In this document: positions 7,285 through 14,436 of the stretch, piece after piece | How the letters are laid out: the number at the start of each line of letters is the position of its first letter | Numbering within the stretch: position 1 is the first letter of the stretch | NCBI GenBank assembly: GCA_937902285.1 | Contig: CALGTB010000168.1 | Location: forward strand, 1 to 17,715 | Reading direction: 5' to 3' | Source of the DNA: an uncultured Actinomycetes bacterium | Lineage (GTDB): Bacteria; Actinomycetota; Actinomycetes; S36-B12 | DNA length: 17,715 bases | The notes under the pieces: generated by a model | The model's database searches: none | Seen by the model: the letters and a program-made list of their open reading frames with translations, nothing else | Told to the model about the DNA's origin: nothing | Made by a program: the position numbers and the translations under genes

Positions 7285-7289
7285 GCGTG

Positions 7290-7297
7290 CTCCTCCC
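7290..7297 (-). promoter_or_regulatory. Strong Shine-Dalgarno site of the ATP-grasp gene
   Basis: GGGAGGAG on the minus strand is followed by a 5-nt spacer and GTG 7284. It is the best ribosome binding site in the window and fixes the start, excluding the in-frame extension towards 7491. Confidence 0.85.
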
Positions 7298-7332
7298 GTC
7301 AGCGACACCCAGCTCAGCGTCGATCGCCCCTG

Positions 7333-7344
7333 TAGGCTACCGAT
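7333..7344. promoter_or_regulatory. Divergent promoter with overlapping -10 elements (PIG-L / ATP-grasp)
   Basis: The near-palindrome GTAGGCTAC (7332-7340) reads TAGGCT on the plus strand (7333-7338) and TAGCCT on the minus strand (7339-7334). Both fit an actinobacterial TAnnnT -10. TAGGCT is 6 nt before GTG 7345, which has no Shine-Dalgarno site, so the PIG-L mRNA is probably leaderless. The minus-strand transcript would have a leader of roughly 40-45 nt carrying the strong Shine-Dalgarno site. No convincing -35 is visible on either strand. Confidence 0.5.
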
Positions 7345-8019
7345 GTGACGGTGCTGGTAGTGGCGGCCCACCCTGACGACGAGGCTCTCGGCTGCGGGGG
7401 GACGATCGCCAGGCACGCAGCCGACGGCGACGACGTGTTCGTCGCCTTCCTCGCAGACGGAGTCACCTCGCGCGCTCCCGCGGCCGACCACTCAGCGGGC
7501 GTTTCCCGCCGTCAGGACGCAGCCCGCTCAGCCGCCCGGATCCTCGGCGTCCGTGACGTGCGGTTCGGTGACCTCCCCGACAACCGGCTCGACACCCTTC
7601 CCCTGCTCGTCCTCGCCCAGGCGGTGGAGGCGGTCATCGACGACGTCGCGCCCACGACCATCTACACGCACTTCGCCCACGACCTCAACGTCGATCACCG
7701 CCTGGTGCACGAGGCGGTCATGACGGCAGTGAGGCCGCAGCCCGGCTCCCGCGTCGCCACCGTCCTCACCTTCGAGACGGCGTCGAGCACGGAGTGGCGC
7801 ACCCCGCAGGCCGCCACCGCCTTCGCCCCCGACTGGTTCGTCGACATCACCGACACGCTCGACCTGAAGCTCCAGGCCCTCGATGCCTACGCCGAGGAGA
7901 TGCGGCCGTGGCCGCACCCGCGCTCGCGCGAGGCCGTCGGCCATCTCGCGCACTGGAGGGGCTCCACCGTGGGGCGCGTGGCCGCCGAGGCCTTCGTCCT
8001 GGCCCGCCACATCGCATGA
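7345..8019 (+). CDS. PIG-L (LmbE-like) family N-deacetylase
   Basis: This 224-residue protein has the PIG-L zinc motif AHPDDE at 8-13 right at the N-terminus and the second zinc-ligand region HDLNVDHRLVHEA at 112-124. Family members remove N-acetyl groups from GlcNAc-type sugars, for example in mycothiol, bacillithiol and GPI precursors. The start is GTG 7345, with a -10-like TAGGCT 6 nt before it and no Shine-Dalgarno site. The stop overlaps the ATG of the PseG-PseH gene (ATGA), so the two are probably translated together. That makes a Pse precursor, Pse or a linked GlcNAc a plausible substrate. Mycothiol enzyme MshB is longer and would not be expected in this operon. The known Pse pathway needs no deacetylase, so this gene suggests a modified product (inference). 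Confidence 0.88.
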   Translation: MTVLVVAAHPDDEALGCGGTIARHAADGDDVFVAFLADGVTSRAPAADHSAGVSRRQDAARSAARILGVRDVRFGDLPDNRLDTLPLLVLAQAVEAVIDDVAPTTIYTHFAHDLNVDHRLVHEAVMTAVRPQPGSRVATVLTFETASSTEWRTPQAATAFAPDWFVDITDTLDLKLQALDAYAEEMRPWPHPRSREAVGHLAHWRGSTVGRVAAEAFVLARHIA

Positions 8020-9581
8020 TCGTCGCGTTCCGCGTCGACTCCTCGACGGAGATCGGCTCCGGGCACGTTATGCGCTGCCTCGCACTGGCCGAGGGCCTCC
8101 GCGATCGCGGTGCCGCGGTCACGTTCGTCTGCCGCGACCACGAAGGCCATCTGGTCGAGATCATCCGTGCGCGCGGATTCGCCGCGACCGTCCTTTCCGC
8201 ACCGCGGCCCGGGCGCGACGCCGCCTGGGGCATGCTCGGCGTGCCCTGGGAGCAGGACGCGACGGACTCCCTCATGGCCCTGCCGTCGGACACCGATTGG
8301 CTCGTCGTCGACCACTACGGCCTCGGCGCCTCATGGGAGGCGGCGATGCGCGAGCGGGTTCCGCACATTCTCGTCATGGACGACCTCGCCGACCGCCGCC
8401 ACGACTGCGACGTACTGATCGACCCCACCTACCCGGGTGATGCGACCCGCTACTCCGGGCTGGTCCCGACGACTGCGCGCCTCCTGCTCGGCCCGCGGTA
8501 CGCCCAGATGAGCGGGGCCTATGCCGCTGCCGTCGGGAGTTCGGGAGACCTGCACAGGGACGGCTCGCGGCTTCTCATCTTCTACGGCGGGACCGACATC
8601 CACGACCTCACCTCACGCACCCTTCGGGCGGCGAGCAGGGGGAGCCTGAGCGACCTCCCCGCCGACGTGATCGCGGGGGCCACGAACCCCCAGCGACCCG
8701 CGGTCGAGGCGCTCGCCCGCACGCGGCCCGGCACTACCATGCACCCGCCCCAGCCGACGCTGGCCGATCTCATGTCCCGCTGCAGCATCGCCGCAACGGC
8801 AGGGGGTGTCACGCTCTGGGAACGCCTCTGCCTGGGCCTTCCCGGCGTGGTCGTCAGCCTCGCCGAGAACCAGGTCGCCTCCTGTCAGGCACTTGCGGAG
8901 GCGGGCCTCATCACCTACCTCGGCGGCATCGAGGAGGCCAGCGAGGACGTGATCGCCGACGCACTCCAGCGCTTGCTCGACGAGCCGACGCTCACGGACG
9001 AGACGGCTCACGCGGGGCAGGCGCTCGTGGACGGCCTCGGCGCCCCGCGCGCAGCCGAGATCCTCGTGCCCTCGTCGGCCAGCGACCTGGTCCTCCGGGA
9101 GGCCGGCGCCGCAGATCGCGGGCGCTACTTCTCCTGGGCCAACGATCCGTCCGTCCGCCGCAGTGCGCTCTCGACCCGGCCGATCACCTGGGCCGAGCAC
9201 CGGGCATGGTTCGACCGGCGACTGGCCAGCACGGACTGCTACCTGCTCGTGTTGGAGGCGCATGGCCTCCCCCTGGGCCAGGCACGGTTCGACGTGGCCG
9301 ACGGCGTTGCCGTCCTCGACTACTCGGTCGACGAGGCGGTGCGGGGCCGGGGCTGGGGGGAGATCCTGCTCACGCGGGCCATCGACGCCCTGCGCACTCG
9401 AACGAGCATCGACATCGTCGCCGACGTGCGGATCGACAACGGCGCGTCGGCGGCGACCCTGGCGCGCGCCGGGTTCCGCCCGTCGGGTGACGACACGGTC
9501 GCCCCGGGAGTGCTCCGACTACGGCTGCAGCGCGGTGATGACCGCCTCGCCGACGACGCCGATCTCGTCGTCGGTCAGTGA
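8016..9581 (+). CDS. pseG-pseH: PseG-PseH fusion: UDP-sugar hydrolase plus GNAT N-acetyltransferase
   Basis: This 521-residue protein has two domains. Residues 1 to about 345 are PseG, a GT-B-like hydrolase that removes UDP from UDP-2,4-diacetamido-2,4,6-trideoxy-L-altrose. It has DSSTEIGSGHVMRCLALA (8-25), with His17 matching the proposed catalytic His of characterised PseG, and GGVTLWERLCLGLPGVV near 262. Residues about 357-510 are a GNAT domain like PseH, which acetylates the 4-amino group: FSWANDPSVRRSALSTRPI, WAEHRAWF, PLGQARFD and the acetyl-CoA loop VRGRGWGEILL. The PseH step comes before PseG in the pathway, so the fusion joins consecutive reactions. ATG 8016 overlaps the PIG-L stop; the frame is open upstream to 7794, but only as antisense or shadow sequence. 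The last 21 codons overlap the 3' end of pseC on the opposite strand. Confidence 0.92.
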   Translation: MIVAFRVDSSTEIGSGHVMRCLALAEGLRDRGAAVTFVCRDHEGHLVEIIRARGFAATVLSAPRPGRDAAWGMLGVPWEQDATDSLMALPSDTDWLVVDHYGLGASWEAAMRERVPHILVMDDLADRRHDCDVLIDPTYPGDATRYSGLVPTTARLLLGPRYAQMSGAYAAAVGSSGDLHRDGSRLLIFYGGTDIHDLTSRTLRAASRGSLSDLPADVIAGATNPQRPAVEALARTRPGTTMHPPQPTLADLMSRCSIAATAGGVTLWERLCLGLPGVVVSLAENQVASCQALAEAGLITYLGGIEEASEDVIADALQRLLDEPTLTDETAHAGQALVDGLGAPRAAEILVPSSASDLVLREAGAADRGRYFSWANDPSVRRSALSTRPITWAEHRAWFDRRLASTDCYLLVLEAHGLPLGQARFDVADGVAVLDYSVDEAVRGRGWGEILLTRAIDALRTRTSIDIVADVRIDNGASAATLARAGFRPSGDDTVAPGVLRLRLQRGDDRLADDADLVVGQ

Positions 9582-10646
9582 CGTGAACATCGGCATCGAG
9601 ATCTCCCGCGAGTAGAAGTCCTCGGCCACGGGGCACAGTCCCCGCGGATAGCCCAAGTCGGCGAACACCGGATGCCAGTAGGCGGGCAGGTAGTTGACCT
9701 GCACCCCGATGCCGGACGCTCGGAGCCGCTCGAACACCTCGCGTCGGCGATCTGCCGGGACCCGCAGCGGGTACAGGTGCCAGATCGGGTCGACATCGTC
9801 GCGCTGGACCGGGATCTCGAGGCCGGGGACGCCCGCGTAGATCGCGTCGTGGGCCGCCTTGATCTCGGCACGCCGTGCCTTGAACCCCGCTAGCCGCCGG
9901 AGCTGCTGGGAGCCCAGGGCGGCGAGAACGTCCGGGAGCCGGTAGTTCAGCCCGAACGAGTGGACCTCCTGGTGCCAGGGTCCCTGGTCGGCGACACGAT
10001 GCCGAGCGGGGTCCCGGATCAGGCCCTGACGGGCGAACTCCCGCGCACGCAGGAGCCGCTCGGGGTCCCGGACGGCCACGGCGCCGCCCTCGGCCGTCGT
10101 GATGTTCTTCGTCGGGAAGAACGAGAAGGCCGTGATGTCGGCCAGCGATCCGACCGCACGACCGCGGTAGGTGGAGCCCAGGCTGTGGGCGGCGTCCTCG
10201 ATGAGGACCAGCCCATGCCGGTCGGAGATCCCTCGCAGGGCATCCATGTCCGCAGGATGGCCGGCATAGTCGACGGCCACGATCGCCTTGGTGCGCGGGG
10301 AGATGGCCGCCTCCACCGCCGCCGGGTCGATGTTCGCCGTGTCGGCGCACACGTCCGCGAAGACGATGCTCGCTCCGAGGGCCACCGCGGTGGCCTGCGT
10401 GGCGATGAAGGTCATCGGCGGCGTGATGACCTCGTCGCCCCGACCTACTCCGGCAGCGGCGTAGGCCACGTGCAGTGCCGCGGTGCCGGACGACACCGCG
10501 ACGACCGGGACGTCACCCGTCCACGCCCTGAGGTCGGACTCGAAGTCGGTGACGGCGGGCCCGGTGGTCAGCCATTCGCCGCGGAGCACGGCCTCGACAG
10601 CGGCGACGTCGTCATCGTCGATATCGTGATGGCCGTACGGGATCAC
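9519..10646 (-). CDS. pseC: PseC aminotransferase (UDP-4-amino-4,6-dideoxy-L-AltNAc transaminase)
   Basis: This 375-residue DegT/DnrJ/EryC1-family PLP enzyme transfers an amino group from glutamate to C4 of the PseB product. It has the N-terminal PYGHHDIDDDDV, SSGTAALHV (52-60), the PLP-ring Asp in EDAAHSLG (150-157) and the PLP lysine Lys180 in FSFFPTKNITTAEGG. The C-terminal region VNYLPAYWHPVFADLGY and FYSREISMPMF matches the PseC pattern. GTG 10646 starts 4 nt after the pseB stop; the GGGTGA spanning that stop may serve as a weak Shine-Dalgarno site. The last 63 nt overlap the convergent pseG-pseH gene. It is the final gene of the long minus-strand unit. ArnB or another sugar aminotransferase is less likely, given the adjacent pseB. 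Confidence 0.93.
   Translation of the reverse strand: MIPYGHHDIDDDDVAAVEAVLRGEWLTTGPAVTDFESDLRAWTGDVPVVAVSSGTAALHVAYAAAGVGRGDEVITPPMTFIATQATAVALGASIVFADVCADTANIDPAAVEAAISPRTKAIVAVDYAGHPADMDALRGISDRHGLVLIEDAAHSLGSTYRGRAVGSLADITAFSFFPTKNITTAEGGAVAVRDPERLLRAREFARQGLIRDPARHRVADQGPWHQEVHSFGLNYRLPDVLAALGSQQLRRLAGFKARRAEIKAAHDAIYAGVPGLEIPVQRDDVDPIWHLYPLRVPADRRREVFERLRASGIGVQVNYLPAYWHPVFADLGYPRGLCPVAEDFYSREISMPMFTSLTDDEIGVVGEAVITALQP
9550..9574. terminator. Hairpin inside the pseG-pseH/pseC overlap; possible terminator
   Basis: CCGACGACG (9550-9558) and CGTCGTCGG (9566-9574) form a perfect 9-bp GC-rich stem with a 7-nt loop. It ends 4 nt before the pseG-pseH stop and lies inside the 3' part of pseC. 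There is no T tract, although GC-rich actinobacteria often lack one. The repeat may simply come from paired GAC and GTC codons. Confidence 0.3.
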
Positions 10647-10650
10647 GGCG

Positions 10651-11628
10651 TCACCCGATGCCGAGAATGGTCCGCAGCTCCGCCTGCGTCAGCCAGAGGT
10701 CGTTCGTGTCCGAGCGGTAGCTGAAGCCCACGGGCACCTGCTCGCCCTCGACCGGGGTGAAGCCCCAGTCCGCGATGGTCGGGGTGACCACGTAGCGGTC
10801 GTCCTGCCGGAAGGTCCGGTGGCTGTCGTCCGGGGAGATCATCTCCTCGTGCAACTTCTCGCCGGGGCGGATGCCGAGCGTCACCGTCGGGTACCCGGGA
10901 GCAATGGCCTCGATGAGGTCGGTGAGCTTCATGCTCGGGATGCGCGGCACGTAGAGTTCGCCGCCATTCATCCGGTCGAAGGAGTCGACCACGAACGCGA
11001 CCGCCTGGTCGAGGGTGATCCAGAACCGGGTCATGCGCTCGTCGGTTATCGGGAGCGGTTCACCGGCAGCCATCTTCTGCCGGAAGAAGGGAACGACTGA
11101 TCCACGGCTGCCCATCACGTTGCCGTAGCGCACGACGGCCAGGCGCGTGTCCTGCGCATGGGCGTAGTTGTTGCCGGCGATGAACAGCTTGTCCGCGGTG
11201 AGCTTGGTGGCGCCATAGAGGTTGATCGGCGATGAGGCCTTGTCGGTGGACAGGGCGACCACCTTCTTCACGCCCTCGTCGATGGATGCGTCGATGACGT
11301 TCTGGCTGCCGAGCACGTTGGTCTTCACGAACTCGAAGGGGTTGTACTCCGCAGTGTCGACCTGCTTGAGCGCAGCGGCGTGGACGACGTAGTCGATGCC
11401 GTGCAGCGCGCGGTGCAGCCGCTCGCGGTCGCGGATGTCGCCGAGGAACCAACGCAGCCTGCGGTCGCCCTCGAACTCGGCCTTCATCTCGTACTGCTTC
11501 AACTCGTCGCGCGACAGGATGGCGATCCGCTTGGGGTCGAGGTTGTCGAGCGCGTAGCGGACGAATGCCTTCCCGAAGGATCCCGTCCCACCCGTGATGA
11601 GGATGGAGGACTCTCTCAATTCGGACAT
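10651..11628 (-). CDS. pseB: PseB, UDP-GlcNAc 4,6-dehydratase (inverting)
   Basis: This 325-residue short-chain dehydrogenase starts the Pse pathway by removing water from UDP-GlcNAc with inversion at C5. It has the NAD(P)-binding GGTGSFG (13-19), SRDELKQYEMK (39-49), FLGDIRD, and the catalytic STDKASSPINLYGATK (127-142), with Asp129, Lys130 and Tyr138 in the places expected for PseB/FlaA1. RYGNVMGSRGSV and GEKLHEEMIS also match. The length is that of PseB rather than of the larger membrane-bound CapD/PglF type, and no transmembrane segment is present. The start is ATG 11628 with GAGGT about 4 nt upstream. The frame runs open upstream into the ABC transporter gene, but only as antisense-type shadow. 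pseC follows after 4 nt. Confidence 0.95.
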   Translation of the reverse strand: MSELRESSILITGGTGSFGKAFVRYALDNLDPKRIAILSRDELKQYEMKAEFEGDRRLRWFLGDIRDRERLHRALHGIDYVVHAAALKQVDTAEYNPFEFVKTNVLGSQNVIDASIDEGVKKVVALSTDKASSPINLYGATKLTADKLFIAGNNYAHAQDTRLAVVRYGNVMGSRGSVVPFFRQKMAAGEPLPITDERMTRFWITLDQAVAFVVDSFDRMNGGELYVPRIPSMKLTDLIEAIAPGYPTVTLGIRPGEKLHEEMISPDDSHRTFRQDDRYVVTPTIADWGFTPVEGEQVPVGFSYRSDTNDLWLTQAELRTILGIG

Positions 11629-11686
11629 TCGACCTCGCTTCTCGGGCACGCGACTGTGCTGCTGAAGGATACAGACCCGGGTGAGC
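11629..11686 (-). promoter_or_regulatory. 58-nt gap before pseB; weak promoter candidate
   Basis: On the minus strand, TATCCT (11671-11666) could be a -10 giving a leader of about 30 nt before pseB. No good -35 is seen at 16-18 nt. A 10-nt palindrome GTGAGCTCAC (11681-11690) spans the ABC transporter's stop, but a repeat of this size is expected by chance. pseB and pseC may have their own start or may be read through from the transporter. Confidence 0.3.
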
Positions 11687-13525
11687 TCACAGACCGAGCA
11701 ACTGCGCCTGATGGTCGAAGACCGGTGATTGGGCCCGCACCTCGTCGAACGAGCCCTGGGCGACAACGCGTCCGCCCTCGAGGTACAGCACCTGGTCGCA
11801 GTGCCGGACGGTGGCCAGGCGATGGGCGATCGTGATCGTCGTGACGTCGCCCTCGAGGTCCCGCATGGTGCGGGCGATCGCCTGCTCCGTCTCGGAGTCG
11901 AGGGCGCTCGTCGCCTCGTCGAGCACCAGCAGCCGAGGGCGCGTGTAGAGGGCCCGCGCAACGCCCAGGCGCTGACGTTGACCTCCGCTCAGGCGCATTC
12001 CGTTCTCGCCGATCTGCGTCTCCAACCCCTCACGACCATCCCGGAGGAATGCGGCGAGGTGCGCGCGCTCCAGGGCGTCCCACACCCAGTCGTCGTCGAC
12101 GGCGTCACGCGGCAGCCCCAGGGCGACGTTGTCACGTGCTGTGCCGTTGACGAGCCCGACCTCCTGGGGCACGTAGGCGATTCCCCCGGGCCACGTGGTG
12201 ATGGCCTCCGACGGCGGGACGCCGCCGATGAGGGCGGTGCCCGAATCGGGCACCACGATCCCCAGCAGGATGTCAGCGAGTGATGACTTTCCTGCGCCCG
12301 TCGATCCCACCAGGGCCACGGACGCACCCTCGGTCGCCGTCAGGCTGATTCCTGCGATGGCCGGGGTAGGCGTGCCGGGATACGTGAGCCAGACGTCGTT
12401 GAGGGACACGCTCGGCACGAAGCCGGTGTGACCCGCCTCGAGATTCGCACGGATATCCACGGCACTCGGCAGGCTCAACGGCGCATTCGGAGCCTGCTCG
12501 AGCTCATGGGCGAGCGTGAACGCCTTCGTCGCGGGGGCCTCTGCGCTTCGGATGGAGAGTGCCGCTCCCTGCAGTCGCATCACGGCGGGCATGACGCGGG
12601 AGCCGGCCACCAGGAACACCGCGACGATCCCGACCGCGGCAGCGGCATCCTTGGTGGCCACCTGCGATGCAGCAAGGGCCAGGGCGCCGACGACGAGCGC
12701 GATCTCGAAGACGAATTTGGGCAGGATCCCCATGAACTGGCTGTCGGCGGCGAGATTCGCCGATCGCCAGCGCAGGCGCTGGATGCGATCGGCGTAGAGG
12801 CCACGCCGATCCGAGACCATGACCTCGCGATAGCTGGCCAGTGCCTCCTGGATCACCACATAGCTGTCAATGTCCACATCCGTGGACTCGTGACCCAGAC
12901 GGCTGGCCCAGCCCGACAGACCACGCTGAAGCCCGAAGGCGAGCAGCCCGAAGAAGATGACGGCGAACAGGGTCACCCATGGATCGATGGCGACAAGACC
13001 CAGCCCCAGGACCACGAGTAGGGCAACGTCTGCGATTGCCGAGCTCGTGGCTCCCAGAACGCCGACGGTGGCTGCCTGGGTAGCGATGGTGAGCACGAAC
13101 GCAAGGTCCTGGCTCGAGCGCGCCTGCACCTCCAGGAGCGGCCTGGACAGCAGTGCACCCGCCAGTCGGCCCGACAGAGCCGCCTGCCGATGGGCGAGGA
13201 AGCGATAGGTCCGTCGAGTGAGCACCGCGCTGAGCAGCGTCTTCGTCACGAGGGCTGTGCCCGCGATGATGCACAGATAGGCGACGAGCGTCACCGGATC
13301 CATGTCCTCGAGGCCGAAGCGGTCGATGATCGACTGGACGGCAGCCGGCGTCTCAGTGCCGCTGACGGCGGCGATCGACAGCACGCTCACCAGGCCCAGG
13401 AGAAGCACGCCAGCAAGATCGAGGAAGCCCGTGGCCATCTGTGCGAGCGTGACCAGCACGAGCTTCCACTGGTCGGGACGGGAGAGCATCCTCAGCGAGC
13501 CGCGGATAACCCTCAGAGCCGTCAC
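11687..13525 (-). CDS. ABC transporter, fused membrane and ATPase domains (flippase/exporter type)
   Basis: This 612-residue half-transporter has an N-terminal six-helix-type membrane domain; hydrophobic stretches lie at about 22-55, 80-98, 155-200 and 270-310. It is followed by an ATPase domain from about 370. Walker A GSTGAGKSS is at 408-416, the Q-loop PQE at 453-455, the signature LSGGQRQR at 512-519, Walker B LLVLDE at 532-537 and the H-loop His568 in IAHRL. The arrangement is that of the MsbA/PglK exporter family, which work as dimers. PglK flips lipid-linked oligosaccharide, a fitting role here, though export of another product cannot be excluded. GTG 13525 starts 9 nt after the methyltransferase stop. 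It lies between sugar-modifying genes and pseB, so is probably co-transcribed with them. Confidence 0.88.
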   Translation of the reverse strand: MTALRVIRGSLRMLSRPDQWKLVLVTLAQMATGFLDLAGVLLLGLVSVLSIAAVSGTETPAAVQSIIDRFGLEDMDPVTLVAYLCIIAGTALVTKTLLSAVLTRRTYRFLAHRQAALSGRLAGALLSRPLLEVQARSSQDLAFVLTIATQAATVGVLGATSSAIADVALLVVLGLGLVAIDPWVTLFAVIFFGLLAFGLQRGLSGWASRLGHESTDVDIDSYVVIQEALASYREVMVSDRRGLYADRIQRLRWRSANLAADSQFMGILPKFVFEIALVVGALALAASQVATKDAAAAVGIVAVFLVAGSRVMPAVMRLQGAALSIRSAEAPATKAFTLAHELEQAPNAPLSLPSAVDIRANLEAGHTGFVPSVSLNDVWLTYPGTPTPAIAGISLTATEGASVALVGSTGAGKSSLADILLGIVVPDSGTALIGGVPPSEAITTWPGGIAYVPQEVGLVNGTARDNVALGLPRDAVDDDWVWDALERAHLAAFLRDGREGLETQIGENGMRLSGGQRQRLGVARALYTRPRLLVLDEATSALDSETEQAIARTMRDLEGDVTTITIAHRLATVRHCDQVLYLEGGRVVAQGSFDEVRAQSPVFDHQAQLLGL

Positions 13526-13534
13526 AGCACGACC

Positions 13535-14431
13535 CTATCGACCGTCATGAGCGGTCCCCCGGACCCAGATCTGGTTGTAGCTGGTGGCGAACTGGCCTCC
13601 GTCGAAGATCTCGGAGCGCCGGCGCTCCGAGAGCGTGAAGCCCGCAGCCTCCAGCGCGACAGCCACCTCGGATGCGAGCTCGGTGAAGGCGTCGTCGACC
13701 TCGATGAGTACCGATCTCAGGCTCGGCTGTCGCAGCGTCTGGCCCGCTCCCCGCAGGATCAGGTGCTCGATGCCGTCGACATCGATCTTCATGAGGGCTG
13801 GCGGCTCCGGGAGCAGGCCCTCAGCCAGCATGAAGTCCAGGCTCATCCCCGCCGTGCGGAACTCCATCCGCGTGTCGAGGGGCTGGCCGTCATGGCCGAA
13901 GTCGGCGCCGAAGGTCGACATGGCACCGCCCTCGTCGAGCATCGACAAGTGGAAGTCGGCCACCTGGTTCGACGATGTGAGCGGGTTGGGGACGATGACG
14001 ACCTGGGAGGAGACCCCGTTCACCGACACGTTGCGGCCGAGCAGGCCCAGGTTGAGCACCGACGGCTCGAAGGCGTAGACCGTGCCGGGATGGGACTTGG
14101 CGAAGTAGATGCTGTAGATGCCCACGTTGGCGCCGATGTCGTAGAGCGCACCCGTTCCGCTGTACGCGTCAAGCCACTCGAGCGTCTCCGGCTCCTTGGT
14201 GGAGAAGGTCTCGGCGCGGTAGCGGCACACCTCGTTGGGCACGAAGAAGGTCATGTGCACGTCGCCGTTGGGCCCGGGGTGGACGACGTCCGCCGTCAGG
14301 TCGCGATTCTGGGCGTACGTACGATCGCCCCACGCGATCCCGAAACCGCGCCAGCGACGCGCCAGAAGGCCGGCGTAGGCCGAGGCGAGCCGCAACGGCA
14401 GAAGCAGCAGGGCCTGGAACGCGTTCTTCAG
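13535..14431 (-). CDS. FkbM-family SAM-dependent methyltransferase, possible CTG start
   Basis: This protein of about 298 residues has the SAM-binding LYDIGANVGIYSIYF (97-110), the acidic loop VYAFEPS (118-124) and the FkbM hallmark LMKIDVDGIEHLIL (213-226). FkbM enzymes methylate sugar hydroxyls in natural products and surface glycans. The N-terminal LLLLPLRLASAYAGLLA stretch is hydrophobic and could touch the membrane. No ATG is available. The start given is CTG 14431, which has GAGGAG 9 nt upstream and begins 5 nt after the aminotransferase stop. Alternatives are GTG 14476 (15 residues longer, overlapping the aminotransferase gene, no Shine-Dalgarno site) and TTG 14395 (12 residues shorter). 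The frame remains open upstream to 15298 only as a shadow. The O-methylated position is unknown. Confidence 0.85.
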   Translation of the reverse strand: MKNAFQALLLLPLRLASAYAGLLARRWRGFGIAWGDRTYAQNRDLTADVVHPGPNGDVHMTFFVPNEVCRYRAETFSTKEPETLEWLDAYSGTGALYDIGANVGIYSIYFAKSHPGTVYAFEPSVLNLGLLGRNVSVNGVSSQVVIVPNPLTSSNQVADFHLSMLDEGGAMSTFGADFGHDGQPLDTRMEFRTAGMSLDFMLAEGLLPEPPALMKIDVDGIEHLILRGAGQTLRQPSLRSVLIEVDDAFTELASEVAVALEAAGFTLSERRRSEIFDGGQFATSYNQIWVRGTAHDGR

Positions 14432-14436
14432 CGAGC

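Noticed and set aside
7794..8015. Longer start for pseG-pseH
   Set aside because: The extension is Arg/Ala/His-rich shadow of the PIG-L gene; the PseG N-terminus MIVAFRVDSS and the ATGA overlap fix ATG 8016.
11681..11690. GTGAGCTCAC palindrome as an operator
   Set aside because: Perfect 10-nt palindromes are expected many times by chance in 17.7 kb, and no second copy or promoter context supports it.
11629..11961. N-terminal extension of pseB into the ABC transporter gene
   Set aside because: The extension is a shadow of the ATPase region, whereas ATG 11628 has a ribosome site and precedes the dinucleotide-binding loop at the right distance.
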